Shown: positions 1-6,916 of the stretch, piece after piece
Layout of the letters: every line of letters begins with the position of its first letter
How positions within the stretch are numbered: position 1 is the first letter of the stretch
Assembly (NCBI GenBank): GCA_022360735.1
Contig: JAKSCF010000188.1
Coordinates: 1-8,006, forward strand
Origin: Clostridia bacterium
Lineage (GTDB): Bacteria; Bacillota_A; Clostridia; Peptostreptococcales; JAAYPU01
Length of the DNA: 8,006 nucleotides
Direction: 5' to 3'
Program-made: the position numbers and the translations under genes
Notes under the pieces: generated by a model
Database searches by the model: none
What the model was told of the DNA's origin: nothing
The model's input: only the letters and a program-made list of their open reading frames with translations

Positions 1-1
1 C

Positions 2-151
2 CGTCATTATCAGCGTGCGCTTAACTGGGTTGCGAACGGGTTAATCCAAATGGCGCCGCTCATTTCGGTTCGATACGCGCTGGATGAGTATGAAGCCGCG
101 TTCGCTGCCGCAGGTGAAGCCGAAACGATTAAGGGGTTACAATATTTTTAG
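2..151 (+). CDS. C-terminal fragment of a zinc-type medium-chain alcohol/polyol dehydrogenase, 5' end outside window
   Basis: Reading from base 2, the frame is open to a TAG at 149-151. The translation contains LNWVANGLIQMAPLIS followed by YALDEYEAAFAAAGEAETIK. This resembles the C-terminal tail of medium-chain dehydrogenases (alcohol, sorbitol or threonine dehydrogenase type), where a helix ending in a 'VASGKI-x-V-x-PLIT' segment precedes 'F-LEEA-EAF' and a final 'IKVVL'-like strand. The match runs to about residue 44 (the IK at 128-133); the last residues (GLQYF) come from the AT-rich DNA beyond the junction and are not native. Codon use is GC-rich (many GCG, GCC, CGC), unlike every other gene in the window. 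No catalytic or zinc ligands fall in this fragment, so the substrate cannot be named. Family membership is moderately sure; it could belong to another organism through misassembly. Confidence 0.6.
   Translation, partial: RHYQRALNWVANGLIQMAPLISVRYALDEYEAAFAAAGEAETIKGLQYF
131..139. other. Composition and homology breakpoint (chimeric junction or rearrangement)
   Basis: Left of this point the DNA is about 57% GC and encodes a dehydrogenase tail. Right of it the DNA is strongly AT-rich and encodes the first membrane helix of an RND permease in another frame. The RND frame has a TAA stop at 130-132, immediately before its homology begins, and the dehydrogenase frame loses similarity just after the AAG at 131-133. 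No transposon end, tRNA or target-site duplication is visible. An assembly or library chimera is the simplest explanation; a true deletion or insertion is possible. Confidence 0.75.
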
Positions 152-3100
152 CAATTATAATAGCCTTTCTAGGCATCTATGCTTATTATATGTTACCAAG
201 GCAGGAAAACCCCGATGTGTCAGCTCCGGCTGCCATGATTATTACACCATATCCCGGAGCTTCAGCAAAAGACGCAAACGATTTGATATCTAAGAAGATT
301 GAAGATGAACTTTATGAGTTAGATGGTTATGACTATTCATTTGCAATTTCTAAAGAAAGCTTATCTATTGTATTTATTCTTTTTGAGAGTGGTACTGATT
401 CTGATAAGGCGATGCAGGATGTGAGAAATGCTGTGTCTGATGTTCAGAAAGAGCTTCCAAGCGGTGCAATGAATAGTGAAGTAGATACGAATTTAATTGA
501 AACAGCAGGGATCATAATAAGTTTATCGGGAGAAAATTACAGCTATGAGCAATTAGCCTCCTTTGGGGAACAATTTGAGAATAGACTAGGTGATATTAAC
601 GGAATTTCAAAATTTGAGATTGAAGGGGAGTTGGATAAAGAAGTAAAAGTGGAGGTTGATATACCCAGGCTAAATCAATTGGGCATATCTTTGCAAGATG
701 TTTATGATATACTGACTGTTCAAAATATTGAAATCCCTTCAGGAGATATTGAAACTCAAAATGGAAAAATAAAGGTTAAGACCCCAGGGATATACACATC
801 ACTTGATGATATCAGAAATACTATAATAGGTGTTTCTCCTAAAACAGGTGTTGTTACGAGACTATCCGATATAGCTGATGTCTATATGGGATTAGAAGAA
901 GGTGTCGAAAAATATAAGCAAAATGGAAAAAATGCGGTTCTTTTAACCGGTTACTTTAAAAAGAGTAAAAACATAGTCATAGTTGGTAAAGAGGTTAGAA
1001 CAGCTTTGGATGAAGTAAAAGCTTCTCTTCCCAAGGACTTAATAGTTGAAGAAGTTATTTATCAACCCGATGATGTGAGTGAATCTGTGAATGATTTTAT
1101 GAAAAATCTTATTACAGGTATAATTCTGGTTATAATAGTGGTATTTCTAGGTATGGGACTTAGAAATGCCATAGTTGTTTCGACTGCCATACCCTTATCC
1201 ATACTCATGACCTTTGGTGTAATGTATTTAATGAAGATTTATATTCATCAAATATCTTTAACAGCGTTAATTGTAGCATTAGGCGTTTTAGTAGATAATG
1301 CCATAGTAATCAGTGATACAATACAAGTTAAACTAGATAATGGAGAAGAAAAACTTCAGGCTGCGTTTAAAGGAACTAGTATGTCAGCGATTCCTATATT
1401 TACAGCTACTCTAACCACAGTTGCAGCTTTTTCTCCTCTTTTGGGAATTCCGGGAGCAGGCGGAGAATTTTTGGCTGCAATACCACAGGTTCTTATTATA
1501 TCCATAGTAGCAGCATATATCGTTTCTATGTTTATAACTCCAGCTATGTCAACAGTATTTTTTAAAAAGAGTAAGGTTAAAACTGAGAAAGAAGGTTCTT
1601 TAAAAAAATTCTTCAAATATATCCTAAAGAAAGGACTAGAAAAAAAATGGGTAACAACTACATCTGTCTTTGTAATACTCATTATAGTTCTAAAGCTAAT
1701 CCTACCTACTCTTTCAACACAGTTCTTTCCCTACGCTGATAAGGATTTGTTCTATATAGATATACAAACAGAGGTTTCAGGTGATATGGATGCTACAGAA
1801 GAACTTTCCGATGAAATTGTAAAACTTCTATCTAAGGAGTCTGAGATAACAAGTTATACTGCTGCTATAGGCAATGGCATACCAAAGTTTTATGTTACAA
1901 TGATGCCAACTTCGCCGGCACAGGATTATGCTCAGATGGCAATAAAGTTTGATTTAGGAGACAAGAAAGAGAGAAGGTATGAAAGTAGAGAAGAATTTGC
2001 TGAACATATACAGACATTACTAGATGAGAATATTTCAGGGGGAAAATGTACTGTCAATCAATTACAATTAGCTAAGCCCGGTTCTAAGGTAGTACTTAGA
2101 GTATCAGGAGAAAACTTAGAGCGTTTAATAGAGGTATCTGAAGAATTACAAGATGCTCTAAATGAAATTCCCGGAACTACGAATGTAAGGGATGACATGA
2201 AAGATCGCACCTATCAATATGAAGTCAATGTAGATGAAGATAAAGCAATGAATCTGGGAATAACCAAATATGATATACAAAGACAGATTAACATAGCGCT
2301 ATTTGGAGGTAAGCCCTCTGTGTATAGAAGAACAGGGAATGAGTATAACATTTTTCTAAATGGAAATATAAATACTATAAGAGAGCTTGAAAATCTTGAA
2401 ATAAAATCTTCTTTAACAGGCAAAAAAATACCTGTAAAACAGTTTACTTCTATAGAATTTGGCTCCAAAATTGATACAATAAGAAAATACAATAGAAAAC
2501 TGACCATAACAGTAGAAGCGGACGCATTACCAACTGGTGACCCTGTATTTATTGAGAATCAGCTGGAGAGTAAATATTTACAAAATATAAATACAGATGG
2601 TGTAAAAGTCGATTTTGATGGCGAAAGAGAAATGATTGTAGAAAATTTTGGTATAGTTGCATTACTGGCTGTATTAGCGGTATTTATTATCTATGTGATT
2701 CTTGTAGTGCAGTTCAACTCATTTGTTCAACCTGTTGTCATATTAGTTACAATACCATTGTCATTAATAGGTTCTATTTTAGGATTATTTATACTCAATC
2801 AACCTTTATCCTTTACAGCCTTTTTAGGGATTATAGCCCTAATAGGATTGGTAGTAAAAAATGGTATTCTCCTAATAGAATATATTAATGATGCGAGAGA
2901 ACAAGGTCATGGAATAGATGAAGCATGCGTTGATGCAGTGGGAAAAAGGTTTAATGCTATTATTCTTAGTGCGGGTACTACGATCATGGGACTTTTTCCC
3001 CTTGCTGTATCAGGAAGCAGTTTGTTTTCCCCTATGGCAGCATCGTTAATGTCAGGTCTATTCGTATCAACTTTCTTAACCATGATAGTCATCCCTGTTT

Positions 3101-3171
3101 TATACAGCTTGATTGAAACGTTTATTAATAAAAAAATAAATAGAAATAGAAAGTTAATAGCTAAGGTGTAG
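136..3171 (+). CDS. RND-family efflux permease (AcrB/SwrC-like), 5'-truncated at the junction
   Basis: Proton-driven inner-membrane pump of the resistance-nodulation-division superfamily, probably exporting drugs, lipids or other amphiphiles. Homologous sequence starts in the first helix (TIFLAIIIAFLGIYAYYMLP), but the frame hits TAA at 130-132, so the start codon and roughly 15-20 residues are missing. The only standard start left is ATG 190, which gives 993 residues and no first helix. Numbered from that ATG: first extracytoplasmic porter domain about 10-300; helices 2-6 about 308-455; helix 7 about 490-506; second porter domain about 515-815; helices 8-12 about 819-975. The proton-relay motif in helix 4 reads GVLVDNAIVIS (D369, N370), keeping the first Asp of AcrB's D407/D408 pair but with Asn in the second place. 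The helix-10 lysine (K890 in GLVVKNGILLIEY) is kept. No membrane-fusion adaptor gene is visible; in this family it usually lies upstream, where the sequence is lost. The family call is very sure; the substrate is unknown. Confidence 0.9.
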   Translation, partial: VTIFLAIIIAFLGIYAYYMLPRQENPDVSAPAAMIITPYPGASAKDANDLISKKIEDELYELDGYDYSFAISKESLSIVFILFESGTDSDKAMQDVRNAVSDVQKELPSGAMNSEVDTNLIETAGIIISLSGENYSYEQLASFGEQFENRLGDINGISKFEIEGELDKEVKVEVDIPRLNQLGISLQDVYDILTVQNIEIPSGDIETQNGKIKVKTPGIYTSLDDIRNTIIGVSPKTGVVTRLSDIADVYMGLEEGVEKYKQNGKNAVLLTGYFKKSKNIVIVGKEVRTALDEVKASLPKDLIVEEVIYQPDDVSESVNDFMKNLITGIILVIIVVFLGMGLRNAIVVSTAIPLSILMTFGVMYLMKIYIHQISLTALIVALGVLVDNAIVISDTIQVKLDNGEEKLQAAFKGTSMSAIPIFTATLTTVAAFSPLLGIPGAGGEFLAAIPQVLIISIVAAYIVSMFITPAMSTVFFKKSKVKTEKEGSLKKFFKYILKKGLEKKWVTTTSVFVILIIVLKLILPTLSTQFFPYADKDLFYIDIQTEVSGDMDATEELSDEIVKLLSKESEITSYTAAIGNGIPKFYVTMMPTSPAQDYAQMAIKFDLGDKKERRYESREEFAEHIQTLLDENISGGKCTVNQLQLAKPGSKVVLRVSGENLERLIEVSEELQDALNEIPGTTNVRDDMKDRTYQYEVNVDEDKAMNLGITKYDIQRQINIALFGGKPSVYRRTGNEYNIFLNGNINTIRELENLEIKSSLTGKKIPVKQFTSIEFGSKIDTIRKYNRKLTITVEADALPTGDPVFIENQLESKYLQNINTDGVKVDFDGEREMIVENFGIVALLAVLAVFIIYVILVVQFNSFVQPVVILVTIPLSLIGSILGLFILNQPLSFTAFLGIIALIGLVVKNGILLIEYINDAREQGHGIDEACVDAVGKRFNAIILSAGTTIMGLFPLAVSGSSLFSPMAASLMSGLFVSTFLTMIVIPVLYSLIETFINKKINRNRKLIAKV

Positions 3172-3223
3172 AATTATAAAAGATAAGTTAATCCTCTTAT
3201 AAAAAATGAAGCAATATACATGT

Positions 3224-3252
3224 TAGAAAAATTTTTAAATGGGTATTATATT
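3224..3252 (+). promoter_or_regulatory. Candidate promoter for tpx
   Basis: TAGAAA (3224-3229) and TATATT (3247-3252) are separated by 17 bases, matching 4/6 and 5/6 of the sigma-A consensus. The site lies 60 bases before the tpx start. No PerR-type palindrome or convincing RND terminator is visible in 3172-3311, so some read-through from the RND gene is possible. Confidence 0.4.
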
Positions 3253-3311
3253 CATATAAAAAATTGTAATGACTTAACGGTTCATTTAAAAAAATTGAAG
3301 GAGGACTTAAT

Positions 3312-3824
3312 ATGAGAAAAGATTCTATAACTTTTGCGGGTAATCCTGTCACTTTAAGAGGGAATGAAATAAAAGTTGGAGATAAAGCTGAAAATTTTAA
3401 GGCAGTAAAGCAGGATTTATCAGAGTTTGATTTTTACAAAGAGACTGAGGGAAAAACGAAGGTTATTAGCATTGCGCCTTCTATAGACACTCCGGTTTGT
3501 TCTATGCAGACATCTCGTTTTAATAAAGAGGCCACCCAATTAAGCGATGATGTAGAGATTGTTACCATTACCGTTGATTTGCCATTCGCTCAAGAAAGAT
3601 TCTGTGGGGCACAAGGTATTAATAACATTCAAGTGGTTTCGGATTATAAAGATTTGGACTTTGGAGAAAAATATGGATTTGTCATCAATGAATTCAGATT
3701 ATTGTCAAGAGGAATCATTGTAGTAGACAAAAGTAACGAAGTAAAATATGTAGAATACGTAGAAGAAATTACCAACGAACCGGATTATGAAAAAGCATTA
3801 GAAGAAGTTGGAAAATTGGTATAA
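3312..3824 (+). CDS. tpx: Thiol peroxidase (atypical 2-Cys peroxiredoxin)
   Basis: Cytoplasmic peroxidase that reduces hydrogen peroxide and organic hydroperoxides using thioredoxin. The 170-residue length fits Tpx. The peroxidatic site SIDTPVC gives T60 and catalytic C63. The resolving cysteine is C98 in LPFAQERFCGAQG, a Tpx hallmark that forms the intramolecular disulfide. R133 in LLSRGIIVVD is the probable active-site arginine. The N-terminal FAGNPVTLRG hairpin and C-terminal EITNEPDYEKAL are also typical of the family. The ATG is set by AAGGAGG at 3298-3304, seven bases upstream. It is followed by 88 bases and a strong terminator (3907-3940), and preceded by a possible own promoter, so it is probably transcribed alone. 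Nothing is missing or truncated. Family and function are sure by comparison with remembered E. coli Tpx. Confidence 0.96.
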   Translation: MRKDSITFAGNPVTLRGNEIKVGDKAENFKAVKQDLSEFDFYKETEGKTKVISIAPSIDTPVCSMQTSRFNKEATQLSDDVEIVTITVDLPFAQERFCGAQGINNIQVVSDYKDLDFGEKYGFVINEFRLLSRGIIVVDKSNEVKYVEYVEEITNEPDYEKALEEVGKLV

Positions 3825-3906
3825 AGCTTTAATAAGCAGTTGTTTAAAAATTCAAAGGTTGAAAGTAATAAAATCAGAATCAGTTCTCAGCTTTGAAACC
3901 TTGGAT

Positions 3907-3940
3907 AAAGGGAAGCACTCTAAAGGGTGCTTTCTTTTTT
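3907..3940 (+). terminator. Intrinsic terminator after tpx
   Basis: Stem AAGCACTC (3913-3920), loop TAAA, arm GGGTGCTT (3925-3932) with one G-T wobble, followed by TCTTTTTT. Weaker pairing can extend the stem outward to 3907/3938. It lies 88 bases after the tpx stop and separates tpx from the thioesterase. Confidence 0.88.
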
Positions 3941-3975
3941 GAAAAAACTTATACACTTATACTAAAACCATTTTA

Positions 3976-4005
3976 TTTAAACTCTTTTCATAATTCTGGT
4001 ATAAT
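3976..4005 (+). promoter_or_regulatory. Promoter for the thioesterase gene (extended -10)
   Basis: A perfect TATAAT (4000-4005) is preceded by TGG (3997-3999), forming an extended -10. The best -35 is TTTAAA (3976-3981) with an 18-base spacer. The inferred start near 4012 gives a leader of about 70 bases before the GTG start at 4085, and the site sits just after the tpx terminator. Confidence 0.6.
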
Positions 4006-4070
4006 AAAAGGTGGTATCAGTAAAGAAATACAGCAGAATATTAAGTATGTAACAAATGATAAAATAATAA

Positions 4071-4087
4071 AGGAGGCGGTAGTTGTG
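4071..4087 (+). promoter_or_regulatory. Ribosome binding site that fixes a GTG start
   Basis: AGGAGG (4071-4076) is followed by eight bases and GTG (4085-4087). This is an ideal spacing and places the start 64 codons inside the longest open frame. The upstream ATG at 3893 lies ahead of the tpx terminator and of the gene's own promoter, so it cannot be the normal start. Confidence 0.85.
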
Positions 4088-4504
4088 TTTTCTAATACTG
4101 CTGAAATAAAAGTCAGATATCAAGAAACGGATATGATGGGTGTTGTATATCATGCCAACTATTTAGTATGGTTTGAGGTAGGAAGAACAGAGTTGTTCGA
4201 AAAAGTATATCCCTATGCAAGACTGGAAAGTGAAGGTGCCATGCTGCCGGTTGTAGAATGCAGCTGTAAATTTAAATCCCCTGCAAGATATGGCGAGGTG
4301 GTTGAGATAAACGCATCTTTTGAAGAATTAAAAAGTGCCAGTTTAACCATCTATTATGAAGTCAGAAGAAAAGAAGATCAAGAACTTTTAGTTACAGGAA
4401 TGACAAAACATGCTTTTGTAAATAAAGAACTAAAACCCATAAAAGTTCGAAAAGACTTGCCGGAATTTTGGGAAGCCATTACTGCTGTAAAAGAAACTGA
4501 GTAA
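4085..4504 (+). CDS. Acyl-CoA thioesterase, YbgC/4-hydroxybenzoyl-CoA thioesterase family (hotdog fold)
   Basis: Small cytoplasmic hydrolase predicted to cleave acyl-CoA thioesters. Starting at GTG 4085 gives 139 residues, the usual length for this family. The signature ETDMMGVVYHANYLVWFEVGR lies at residues 14-34, with D16 as the probable catalytic Asp and H23, Y26 and E31 in the conserved 'TD-x-x-G-V-VYH-x-x-Y-x-x-W-x-E-x-x-R' pattern. The central hotdog strand is PVVECSCKFKSPARYGEVVEI, and the last strands run through TIYYEVRR and LVTGMTKHAFVN. It has its own promoter and a terminator overlapping the stop codon, so it appears monocistronic. The chain length and nature of the substrate cannot be read from sequence. 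YbgC homologues in gram-negatives sit in the tol-pal cluster, but no such genes are here. Family call sure, substrate open. Confidence 0.9.
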   Translation: MFSNTAEIKVRYQETDMMGVVYHANYLVWFEVGRTELFEKVYPYARLESEGAMLPVVECSCKFKSPARYGEVVEINASFEELKSASLTIYYEVRRKEDQELLVTGMTKHAFVNKELKPIKVRKDLPEFWEAITAVKETE

Positions 4505-4528
4505 AAAACTCTCGTTAGAGAGTTTTTT
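4503..4528 (+). terminator. Intrinsic terminator overlapping the thioesterase stop codon
   Basis: A perfect 11-bp stem, AAAAAACTCTC (4503-4513) and GAGAGTTTTTT (4518-4528), closes a GTTA loop. The stem begins on the second base of the TAA stop. The flanking A6 and T6 tracts would also allow function on the opposite strand, although no minus-strand gene approaches it. Confidence 0.9.
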
Positions 4529-4532
4529 AATA

Positions 4533-4561
4533 TTGCAAAACACTAAAGATGTTATGATAAA
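4533..4561 (+). promoter_or_regulatory. Candidate promoter for the YkvI-family gene
   Basis: TTGCAA (4533-4538), a 17-base spacer and GATAAA (4556-4561) match the consensus at 4/6 each. An overlapping TATGAT (4553-4558) is a better -10 but sits only 14 bases from that -35. A promoter is expected here because the preceding terminator ends at 4528. Confidence 0.4.
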
Positions 4562-4600
4562 ACCTTTTTACACATAAACTAAGTAAAAGGGTGTGATTTA

Positions 4601-5662
4601 ATGAAAAGAGAAGGTGTCTCAGCTTTTGAAATAACAGCTACATATATTGGAACGATTATAGGTGCCGGATTTGCATCAGGGCAGGAAATCTTTCAATTTT
4701 TTGTTCGATTTGGTTCAAAAGAATTATATGGGCTACTACTAACGACGATTTTATTTGTCATATACGGATATATGATTATGAGACTTGGACGGAAGCTTAA
4801 TGCACATTCTTTTTCTCATATCATTCAATATTCGTCGGGTAAATATCTGGGAAGGATTATGGATATTTTGGTATCCTTTTTCTTGTTCGGTGCGTTGGTA
4901 GTTATGATTGCAGGAACCGGGGCTTTGTTAAATCAGCAGTTTCATCTACCTTATATTGCCGGAAACCTTATTATGATGGTTTTAGCCATCATAACGGTGC
5001 TGAGAGGGATTGATGGAATTATTCATTCTATGCGTTTTATAGTTCCTTTTTTATTGGTATCCGTCGTAATAATAAGTTCCTTTTCTATAATAAAAACACC
5101 ACCTAATCCAGATGCATTGATCGTTCTTGAGAACAATAGCCTTATTAAAAACTGGTGGTCGGCTGCTATTTTATATACTTCCTACAATATCATCATAGCC
5201 ATTGCTATTTTAGGCTCTTTGGGAATTAGAGCTGAAAACCTCAGTACTTTAAAATGGGGCGCTTTTAATGGGGGTTTAGGAATAGGCGTTGGTTCCATGA
5301 TGATTTGTTTAACGCTGCTTGCCAATATACATGATATCAAAATGATAGAAATTCCTATGGTATATGTAGCCGGCAAGATATCACCTCAGATACAAGGTTT
5401 GTATGCAGGGGTGCTATTGGTTGCCATCTTCACAACTGCAGTGAGCAGCCTGTATGGGACGGTCAAAAGGATAACCGAGTATTCAAAATTTAAAAATAAA
5501 GAAAGTCTAATCATTGTATTGGTAGCGATAGTTGCTTTTTTCTTAAGCCGGCTCGGTTTTTCGAATTTGGTTAAATACCTATATGCCATAGAAGGCTATG
5601 TTGGCATCATTTTATTAGTAGGTATTGCATATGGAACGTACAAAATGAAATCCACTGATTAG
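4601..5662 (+). CDS. YkvI-family integral membrane protein, probable LeuT-fold (APC superfamily) transporter
   Basis: A 353-residue, very hydrophobic protein resembling the Bacillus YkvI family, for which no substrate is firmly known to me. The N-terminal helix carries GTIIGAGFASGQE (17-29), a glycine-rich break like the unwound first helix where amino-acid transporters of the LeuT fold bind substrate and sodium. About ten membrane segments can be seen: roughly 8-29, 43-63, 87-110, 118-135, 145-163, 186-207, 217-240, 266-287, 303-318 and 328-346. The polar loop 289-301 is probably cytoplasmic. The start ATG follows AAAGGGTG (4586-4593) at seven bases. The gene stands alone between a terminator and the strong fabK promoter. 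Uptake or exchange of an amino acid or related solute is an inference from fold only; a distant link to spore-germination permeases (GerAB) is possible. Confidence 0.82.
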   Translation: MKREGVSAFEITATYIGTIIGAGFASGQEIFQFFVRFGSKELYGLLLTTILFVIYGYMIMRLGRKLNAHSFSHIIQYSSGKYLGRIMDILVSFFLFGALVVMIAGTGALLNQQFHLPYIAGNLIMMVLAIITVLRGIDGIIHSMRFIVPFLLVSVVIISSFSIIKTPPNPDALIVLENNSLIKNWWSAAILYTSYNIIIAIAILGSLGIRAENLSTLKWGAFNGGLGIGVGSMMICLTLLANIHDIKMIEIPMVYVAGKISPQIQGLYAGVLLVAIFTTAVSSLYGTVKRITEYSKFKNKESLIIVLVAIVAFFLSRLGFSNLVKYLYAIEGYVGIILLVGIAYGTYKMKSTD

Positions 5663-5760
5663 GGCTTTGATGTTTTTTTGGTTTCTTTAGGTAGATTAGA
5701 CTTGTAGTGTGGCGTATTTTTGTTTAAAATATATTAATACAATTTTAACATTCAGATATC

Positions 5761-5789
5761 TTAACAAAAAATTGTTTGTATGGTATAAT
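5761..5789 (+). promoter_or_regulatory. Strong sigma-A promoter for fabK
   Basis: TTAACA (5761-5766, 5/6), a 17-base spacer and a perfect TATAAT (5784-5789) with an extended TGG just ahead of it. The inferred start near 5796 leaves a leader of about 50 bases. I see no FapR- or FabT-like palindrome around it. Confidence 0.85.
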
Positions 5790-5847
5790 CTGGGTTAAAG
5801 TATGTCGCAATGAAAAACGTTGAATTTTAAAAAATCGGAGGCAGAAC

Positions 5848-6798
5848 ATGAAAACAAAATTAATGGAATTACTAAAAATAAAATACCCTATTATTCAAGG
5901 CGCAATGGCTTGGGTATCGGATGGAGAACTGGCTGCTGCAGTATCTAACGCAGGTGGAGCAGGCACCATTGCTGCAGGGGGAAGAACGACAGCTTGGGTA
6001 GAAGAGCAAATCCAAATAGCCCGCAAGATGACCGACAAGCCTTTTGGTGTGAATATTATGCTTCAGGGACAAAATAGAGATGAAATAGCACAGCTTGTAT
6101 GCAATGAAAAACTGGCTTTTGCAACTTTAGGGGCTGGAAACCCTGTGCCATATATAGAAATGCTTCGCAAGGCTGATGTGAAAGTGATTCCTGTCGTGCC
6201 CAATGTAAGGCTGGCTAAAAGAGTAGAAGAAAATGGTGCAGACGCCATTGTCATAGAAGGAATGGAAGCAGGAGGACATGTGGGGAATTTAACTGCTATG
6301 GCGCTTATGACACAAGTAATCCCGGAAGTGAGCATACCTGTCATCGCTGCAGGTGGTATCGCCGATGGACGTGGCCTAATGGCGGCATTGGTGATGGGTG
6401 CTGCAGGTGTACAAATGGGTACAAGATTTTATGCATCCACAGAATGTAATGCCCATCCGAATGCTAAGAATAAAGTGGTTGAGGCCGTTGATACGGATAC
6501 AGTACTGACAGGATATCTGCATAAGCATTATGTGAGAGGCATAAGAAATAAAATGACAGATCAATATTTAGAGCTTGAAAAGCAAGGTGGATCAGAAGAA
6601 GAATTGGGAAAAGTATTTATTGGAACCAATAAAAAAGGAGCATGTGATGGAGATGTGGAGTGGGGATCCATACAAGCAGGTCAAAGTCTAACGGTAATTG
6701 ATAGAATAGAATCCTGTGATGAAATTATCCAAAAAATTATGAAGGATGCCGAAAAGGCTCTAATCAAAACCATAGAAAATAACGCACTTAAGGTATGA
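5848..6798 (+). CDS. fabK: Enoyl-[acyl-carrier-protein] reductase II, FMN-dependent (FabK)
   Basis: Predicted flavoenzyme that reduces trans-2-enoyl-ACP with NAD(P)H in the last step of each fatty-acid elongation cycle, in the cytoplasm. The 316 residues align well by eye with pneumococcal FabK: the start MKTKLMELLKIKYPIIQGAM-AWVSDG, then DKPFGVNIML (63-72), GAGNP (95-99), KVIPVVPNVRLAKR (112-125), GMEAGGHVG (138-146), SIPVIAAGGIADG (162-174) and VQMGTRF (188-194). H144 falls at exactly the catalytic histidine position of pneumococcal FabK. The fold is the TIM barrel shared with 2-nitropropane dioxygenases/nitronate monooxygenases, which is the main alternative. The start is fixed by GGAGG (5837-5841), six bases before ATG. 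It has its own promoter and is not beside other fab genes, so FabK activity is likely but a specialised flavin oxidoreductase cannot be excluded. Confidence 0.88.
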   Translation: MKTKLMELLKIKYPIIQGAMAWVSDGELAAAVSNAGGAGTIAAGGRTTAWVEEQIQIARKMTDKPFGVNIMLQGQNRDEIAQLVCNEKLAFATLGAGNPVPYIEMLRKADVKVIPVVPNVRLAKRVEENGADAIVIEGMEAGGHVGNLTAMALMTQVIPEVSIPVIAAGGIADGRGLMAALVMGAAGVQMGTRFYASTECNAHPNAKNKVVEAVDTDTVLTGYLHKHYVRGIRNKMTDQYLELEKQGGSEEELGKVFIGTNKKGACDGDVEWGSIQAGQSLTVIDRIESCDEIIQKIMKDAEKALIKTIENNALKV

Positions 6799-6817
6799 TA
6801 ATAAGATGAGGTTGAAT

Positions 6818-6845
6818 ATGTTATATGAAGGTATAACATGTTATA
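6818..6845. promoter_or_regulatory. Overlapping palindrome/direct-repeat cluster, candidate operator upstream of the GntR gene
   Basis: ATGTTATA (6818-6825) is inverted as TATAACAT (6832-6839), which is itself the left half of a perfect 14-bp palindrome TATAACATGTTATA (6832-6845). The 8-mer ATGTTATA therefore occurs twice in direct orientation exactly 20 bases apart (6818 and 6838), about two helical turns. The cluster ends just before the -35 of the candidate gntR promoter, a fitting place for autoregulation by the encoded dimeric repressor. The binding protein is inferred. Confidence 0.6.
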
Positions 6846-6874
6846 ATGAGATATCTCTAATATTATGATATAAT
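6846..6874 (+). promoter_or_regulatory. Promoter for the GntR-family regulator
   Basis: ATGAGA (6846-6851, 4/6), a 17-base spacer and a perfect TATAAT (6869-6874) preceded by TGA (6866-6868) as an extended -10. A second extended -10, TGT-TATAAT (6839-6847), lies inside the palindrome cluster but has no good -35. Either would give a short leader. Confidence 0.6.
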
Positions 6875-6916
6875 GCACTCAAAAAAGGCTGCTATCAGTT
6901 TGAAAAGAAAGATGTG

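Noticed and set aside
84..293. 69-codon open frame on the + strand across the junction
   Set aside because: It spans the composition break, overlaps the clearly homologous RND frame and has no family resemblance or ribosome binding site.
1356..1682. Minus-strand open frames inside the RND gene, fabK and the other genes
   Set aside because: All lie fully or mostly within strongly supported + strand genes, have no ribosome binding sites and look like shadows of the coding strand.
3172..3220. Inverted TTATAA repeats after the RND stop as a terminator
   Set aside because: Only six A/T pairs with a long loop and no T-tract; too weak to support.
3825..3912. Possible T-box or other leader RNA before the terminator at 3907-3940
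   Set aside because: There is no T-box consensus, and the segment follows tpx directly and precedes the thioesterase promoter. It is best read as the 3' untranslated region of tpx.
6819..6838. GlnR/TnrA-like box (TGTTA ... TAACA) before gntR
   Set aside because: The arms are 10 bases apart instead of the seven expected for a TGTNA-N7-TNACA site, and the arms are better explained by the nested palindromes.
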